From Subsaximicrobium wynnwilliamsii (GTDB lineage Bacteria; Bacteroidota; Bacteroidia; Flavobacteriales; Flavobacteriaceae): 64,000 nt of DNA. Under the pieces are notes generated by a model. That model saw nothing but the letters and a program-made list of their open reading frames with translations. It did not search any database and had not been told where the DNA came from. This document shows positions 60,572 through 64,000 of the stretch, in pieces (position 1 is the first letter of the stretch; the number at the start of each line of letters is the position of its first letter). The stretch is from NCBI RefSeq assembly GCF_007997225.1, contig NZ_VORM01000004.1, forward strand, positions 124,001-188,000. The letters run 5' to 3'. The translations under genes were made by a program, and so were the position numbers.

Positions 60572-61564
60572 TTATTTTTCTTCTGTTATTCGTATTATTT
60601 TATCGTCCTTAAATTCAAAGATATACTGTCTGTATTTTAATGTTATATTATCCTTGTTGGTTGAATCTGGAAAATATTTAACCCCAATAGTAATGCTAAA
60701 GGGTAAATTGATATTCCAAGAAGAACGTATTTTAAAACCTATACAACAAAGATTTTGGTCTTTGGATTCTATATATTTCTTAAACTCCTCAATCCCATTA
60801 AATTCTGATTCGGTTTTCCATTTAACGTTTTTCTTAAAAATGAAATTTTTGTCAAGGTTTTTTAAGATACCATCTAAATCATTTTCGTTACAGGAATTTA
60901 TAAAATCCCGAACCCTTTTTCGGGGAATTCTTTGCCGTTTCCTTATTTCTTTCTTCTTGTTTTTTAAATATTCTTCAAAATCATTATTTACTATACTTTC
61001 CATCCTGTTGTGAGCATAATGAAACGCTTCAAGAGGTGTTTTATAAAGTCTGTCTTTTAGAATTTCAGACTTGTCGTTCGTATCTTTATTTCTAAATTCA
61101 TTAAGAAGCAAAAAGCCTTTTTCGTCTGTATTTTTGTTTACTCCATCAACGATATTAACGTAATAGCTCTGTTCTTTATCTTCGAATAATACTGTTATTC
61201 TTGGATTGAATCTTGTCAATTTATTTTTTGATTTCTTTACCAAATATTTAGTTTCGTTTAATGGGTTTTCTAACGGACGTCCCCAACCATCAGTATATAA
61301 TTCAGATTGATATCGAGATATTTGTAGTCTTATTTCTTTACGACCTTTTTTGAGATTTTCAGTAAATTCATAATCTGTAAAGCAATTAAGTATTGCTTTA
61401 TCCAATTCCCATTCTTCGTAGTCGCTTGTAAAATTAAGAGCGAAGTTTTCTTCATATTCACAAATAAAAATTGGAAACTGAATTTTACTATTAATAACGC
61501 AATTCTTGGTCAGTTCTATATCTGATTTCCTATTTATTAAAATCGAAATTTGAGTTTCTATCAT
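60572..61564 (-). CDS. Cargo protein of unknown function, 330 aa, with NTF2-like C-terminus
   Basis: I do not recognise the whole protein. It is soluble, without signal peptide. The N-terminal 110 residues look beta-rich (TQISILINRKSDIELTKNCV, FPIFICEYEENFALNFTSDY). A middle helical and basic segment follows (YLKNKKKEIRKRQRIPRKRV). The C-terminal 100 residues resemble a SnoaL/NTF2 fold (VRDFINSCNENDLDGILKNL, FKKYIESKDQNLCCIGFKIR). The gene is AT-rich, and its position between tra genes and hipBA marks it as element cargo. A role in defence or in host interaction is possible but is not shown by the sequence. Confidence 0.6.
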   Translation of the reverse strand: MIETQISILINRKSDIELTKNCVINSKIQFPIFICEYEENFALNFTSDYEEWELDKAILNCFTDYEFTENLKKGRKEIRLQISRYQSELYTDGWGRPLENPLNETKYLVKKSKNKLTRFNPRITVLFEDKEQSYYVNIVDGVNKNTDEKGFLLLNEFRNKDTNDKSEILKDRLYKTPLEAFHYAHNRMESIVNNDFEEYLKNKKKEIRKRQRIPRKRVRDFINSCNENDLDGILKNLDKNFIFKKNVKWKTESEFNGIEEFKKYIESKDQNLCCIGFKIRSSWNINLPFSITIGVKYFPDSTNKDNITLKYRQYIFEFKDDKIIRITEEK

Positions 61565-61590
61565 TGAATTATTTTTAGTCAGTCATATGG

Positions 61591-62841
61591 CTACCATCTA
61601 AAAGCCCCAGCCATTAGTTGCATTTCCGAGTTTTTAATCCCTATCTCTTTTGCCATAATTTTCCAATTTTTCACAACTGAGAGCACATCATCAAGAATGG
61701 TCTGCATTTCTTTTTCGCTTAAGCGAAAATATTTACCGACACTTTTAGCCAACTCAAAATCCAATGCATTATCATCCATATCTATGTTAAGGGAAAGTCC
61801 GTCTTTTTCTATGGATGGATTTAAGTCATACGCTGGCGATAAAATCCATCCTTTATCAGTTAATATAAATCCGTGGTTACGCAAGTGGTCGTCCGTATTA
61901 GAAATCGCTATGTTAAACACAATACGCCGCCACAGCTGATGCAAATTAGCTTCCACATCAACACCGTAATTCTCTATAAATTCAACTATCTCAAGATAGC
62001 TTGGTGCAGTATCTTTGATAGAATCTTCAGTATTGCCGGTCATTGTCATCGCAGAGGCAAAATGGATGCGCCTTGAGTTGTACCTATCAAATCGTTTCGT
62101 TAAAAAAGTATGGTATTGTCCGCTAATTTTTTCAATTTTTGATTCCGCCATCTCTATACCCGAATCAACGGCAAGACGGTATGCCAGAAATTCCCAAGAG
62201 GCTTTATCGATAGTATCTGTTTTCGATGGGAATTTTGCTATCCATAGATTTTTTTGAGCGTCAAAAATATTGGCCTTTGGTCTTGCACCACCCAATGAAG
62301 AACCGGGCGCAATTAGAACGGCAATCCATTTTCTGATTTCGTCATTTTGCTCATCACTTTCCAATTGTCTGGCCGCTTCCTGTAAATCGCCCAATGAAGA
62401 CCAAGGTGGTGTAGGGGTATGGGCATCATTGTCTAAAAACGGTCCTTCCAAATCGGTTTTGAAGCGAAGGGCACCCATCCTGCTTTCATCGAAAACACCG
62501 AGCAAATAATCAATTTCGTAAAGTGTTTTCTGTTTTTCGTCCTTTGCCCTGGCATCTTGTGCTGCCCTGCGCTTCATAAGTGTTTTCCCCCACGTATCTG
62601 GCATACTATCCAAGAATATTCCAAAATTCTCTTTGTTTGTTGGATATTGTGGTCCAGAAAAGAATGCTATATCTGGGTCTAATATTCGTTGTGCATCGGT
62701 TTTTAACCAATCTTTATCATACTCAAAACCGAATGCTTTTTTGCCTTTGGCAAAATGAGCGGAAAGTACGCCTACAAAGGTTGGCTTCTCTAAAGTTGCC
62801 CAGTCTGCAAATACATATATATCAAATTTTCCTGTTGCCAT
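61591..62841 (-). CDS. hipA: HipA-family serine/threonine kinase toxin
   Basis: The 416-residue protein is a HipA-like kinase: N-terminal subdomain (DIYVFADWATLEKPTFVGVL), a glycine-rich ATP loop (LIAPGSSLGGARPKANIFDA), the catalytic SNTDDHLRNHGFILTDKGW and the metal-binding SPAYDLNPS. HipA stops growth by phosphorylating glutamyl-tRNA synthetase or other targets. It is six bases downstream of its HipB-like partner and in the same direction, forming a type II toxin-antitoxin pair. On a conjugative element such pairs help keep the element in the host. Confidence 0.9.
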   Translation of the reverse strand: MATGKFDIYVFADWATLEKPTFVGVLSAHFAKGKKAFGFEYDKDWLKTDAQRILDPDIAFFSGPQYPTNKENFGIFLDSMPDTWGKTLMKRRAAQDARAKDEKQKTLYEIDYLLGVFDESRMGALRFKTDLEGPFLDNDAHTPTPPWSSLGDLQEAARQLESDEQNDEIRKWIAVLIAPGSSLGGARPKANIFDAQKNLWIAKFPSKTDTIDKASWEFLAYRLAVDSGIEMAESKIEKISGQYHTFLTKRFDRYNSRRIHFASAMTMTGNTEDSIKDTAPSYLEIVEFIENYGVDVEANLHQLWRRIVFNIAISNTDDHLRNHGFILTDKGWILSPAYDLNPSIEKDGLSLNIDMDDNALDFELAKSVGKYFRLSEKEMQTILDDVLSVVKNWKIMAKEIGIKNSEMQLMAGAFRW

Positions 62842-62846
62842 ACCGC

Positions 62847-63134
62847 TTATAATAAATCAAGGTCTTGTAATTTTCTTCCAAATTCATCATCTACTGCCAG
62901 CTTCAAAAAGTCGTCCTGAAGATTCAGCACCCTAAACACATTAAAATACAACCCTATGGAAACTGCTGGGTCGCCTTTTTCGATGCGATAAAGCGTAGCT
63001 CTATGTATGCCGGCACGTTCGGATACTTGTTCGGTCGTGAGTTTTCTTCTCTTACGCGCCAGTTTTATATTTTCCCCAATCTGTTCAAAAATCTTCTTGT
63101 ATTTTGGAAGAAGAATGGTTTTCTTAGAGTTCAT
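62847..63134 (-). CDS. hipB: HipB-like helix-turn-helix antitoxin
   Basis: From the ATG at 63132-63134 (MNSKKTILLPKYKKIFEQIG) the protein has 95 residues with an XRE-type helix-turn-helix: IKLARKRRKLTTEQVSERAG and IHRATLYRIEKGDPAVSIGL. It would repress the hipBA promoter and neutralise HipA. An upstream ATG at 63146 gives four more residues, but it lies inside the operator and almost at the predicted transcription start. So I prefer the downstream one. Confidence 0.88.
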   Translation of the reverse strand: MNSKKTILLPKYKKIFEQIGENIKLARKRRKLTTEQVSERAGIHRATLYRIEKGDPAVSIGLYFNVFRVLNLQDDFLKLAVDDEFGRKLQDLDLL

Positions 63135-63145
63135 AATGTTGCTCA

Positions 63146-63176
63146 TTTACGACAAATATACAATTTTTGTTGTAAA
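63146..63176 (-). promoter_or_regulatory. hipBA operator and promoter
   Basis: Inverted repeat TTTACGACAA (63146-63155) and TTGTTGTAAA (63167-63176) surrounds a -7 element TATATTTG at complement 63153-63160. HipB bound here would block its own promoter. The repeat also lies just upstream of the divergent DUF2971 gene. Confidence 0.75.
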
Positions 63177-63202
63177 TTAGCGACAATTAAAGATTTGTAA
63201 TT

Positions 63203-63985
63203 GTGTATAGTATTTTTGACCAAGACCACGAGCTATCAATAAAAATGGGAATACCGAATGTATTTCGATTCCGTCCGCCCAATGTAAATACTTTAAGCGA
63301 GCTTAAAGAAAATTATATTTGGTTTTCAGATAGGGACTCACTTAATGATGAATTAGATTCTAATCCAGAATTTGTGAAATTGTCAACTAACCCTGAAGAG
63401 CAAAAGCTGCTTTATAATACAATTGCAGAGAATATTCTTGACCCAAAAACCAAAGCTTATTTTGATAAGAATATGGATGCAGATAGGCTTCAAGAATTTG
63501 CTTCAACCAAAATAAAACCATTTGTATCGAGTTTTGGGATAGCCTGCTTTACAATGTACCCAATGAATGAGAAACTATGGGACATCTATTCTGAAAATAA
63601 CAAGGGTATCTGCCTTCATTTTGACAGTAGTGATGACTCCTCTTTTTTTCATAATATTCTACCAATTCATTATGTCTCACGTATAAAAGAAAGAGAATAC
63701 AGCGCAATTTCACAACCCAATCACATCATTGACTTGTTCTATAAAAAAACCGAAAAATGGTCTTATGAAAAAGAACTTCGTCTGCTCAAAGAAGAAACTG
63801 GAAAGATTAAATTTAAGCCTTCGTCTTTACAAAATGTACTTATTGGCTGTGATGCCGAGCAAGACTTTATAAATACAGTAGTGGGTATCGTCAAAGACAA
63901 TTATAATAAAGTAAATATTTTTCAAGTAATTGAGCCAGTTTCGATAGGGAAATTATCTTATAAGCCGTTGTATATTCCTAAATAA
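63203..63985 (+). CDS. DUF2971 protein, 260 aa
   Basis: The protein matches the DUF2971 family: FRFRPPNVNTLSELKENYIW with FSDRDSLNDELDSNP, SFGIACFTMYPMNEKLWDIY, NNKGICLHFD, and KKTEKWSYEKELRLLK. The family is poorly known, often near mobile or defence genes, and its role is not established. The first codon at 63203 is GTG; a -7 element TATTTTTG at 63211-63218 lies inside this start, so the ATG at 63245 (MGIPNVFRFRPP, 246 residues) is perhaps the real one. It diverges from hipBA and may respond to HipB at the shared operator. Confidence 0.8.
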   Translation: MYSIFDQDHELSIKMGIPNVFRFRPPNVNTLSELKENYIWFSDRDSLNDELDSNPEFVKLSTNPEEQKLLYNTIAENILDPKTKAYFDKNMDADRLQEFASTKIKPFVSSFGIACFTMYPMNEKLWDIYSENNKGICLHFDSSDDSSFFHNILPIHYVSRIKEREYSAISQPNHIIDLFYKKTEKWSYEKELRLLKEETGKIKFKPSSLQNVLIGCDAEQDFINTVVGIVKDNYNKVNIFQVIEPVSIGKLSYKPLYIPK

Positions 63986-64000
63986 GAAATAAAATATTTG

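Larger units (their letters stand above)
46346..64000. mobile_element. Integrative conjugative element, left part
   Basis: The element runs from the tRNA fragment past the end of the window. It carries a tyrosine integrase, RteC, an excisionase-like HTH protein, a replication-type ATPase, a mercury cargo module, an amidase and a traE-F-G-I-J-K-M-N run, followed by hipBA and unknown genes. The order is that of CTnDOT-like elements of Bacteroidetes. Mobilisation genes (relaxase, TraA-D) and TraO-Q are not in the window. Confidence 0.88.

Noticed and set aside
60388-60612. 74-residue ORF after the tra operon
   Set aside because: It overlaps the end of the lipoprotein gene in another frame and the convergent gene; the hydrophobic tail is translated from a low-complexity stretch.

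Overview
The window looks like a chromosome segment of a flavobacterium (phylum Bacteroidetes). The sequence is AT-rich. Promoters carry the Bacteroidetes -7 element TAnnTTTG instead of a sigma-70 -10 box. The gene families (RteC, TraG-type conjugation genes, a SprB-repeat protein, DUF4010, FrnE, MerTP) are typical of this group. There is no complete rRNA or tRNA gene and no CRISPR array.

Layout. 1-4.94 kb: a LysR regulator (cut by the window edge) diverges from two small genes and dabB-dabA, an inorganic-carbon uptake pair. 5.3-33 kb: a stress and overflow-metabolism block with pta-ackA, a DUF4010 membrane protein, a fasciclin protein, a LOG-family hydrolase, a sigma-like operon, an SDR, ppsA, a YtxH protein, MscS, a large PAS histidine kinase, a receiver-CRP/FNR hybrid regulator, an HMA protein, a lipoprotein superoxide dismutase, a P-type ATPase, an Hsp20 gene and a serine hydrolase. 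34-44.5 kb: a decayed alanine symporter, a heavy-metal RND efflux cluster with two His-rich proteins, then an EthD/FrnE/HAD trio. 44.9-46.3 kb: four tandem 351-354 bp units, each a GIY-YIG nuclease gene fused to a tRNA 3' end. 46.3-64 kb: the left part of an integrative conjugative element (integrase, RteC, DnaC-like ATPase, mercury cargo, amidase, traE-traN, hipBA, DUF2971).

How the genes work together. Eleven promoters between 9.8 and 32.4 kb share one architecture: an operator TGA-N6-TCA, 23 bases, then a -7 box matching or close to TAnnTTTR. This puts the operator near -42, the class II activator position. One copy lies in front of mscS-kinase-regulator itself. The CRP/FNR hybrid encoded there keeps the E...R recognition-helix residues that read TGA. 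I infer a local, autoregulated regulon run by this two-component system, including one promoter with no protein gene behind it (candidate small RNA).

The chromosomal part carries several fresh lesions: frameshifts in hsp20 and a PNPOx-like gene, TGG-to-TGA stops in two genes, and a truncated symporter. The conjugative element ends in the anticodon loop of a tRNA-Met(CAT) fragment, so its intact partner tRNA should lie beyond base 64000.
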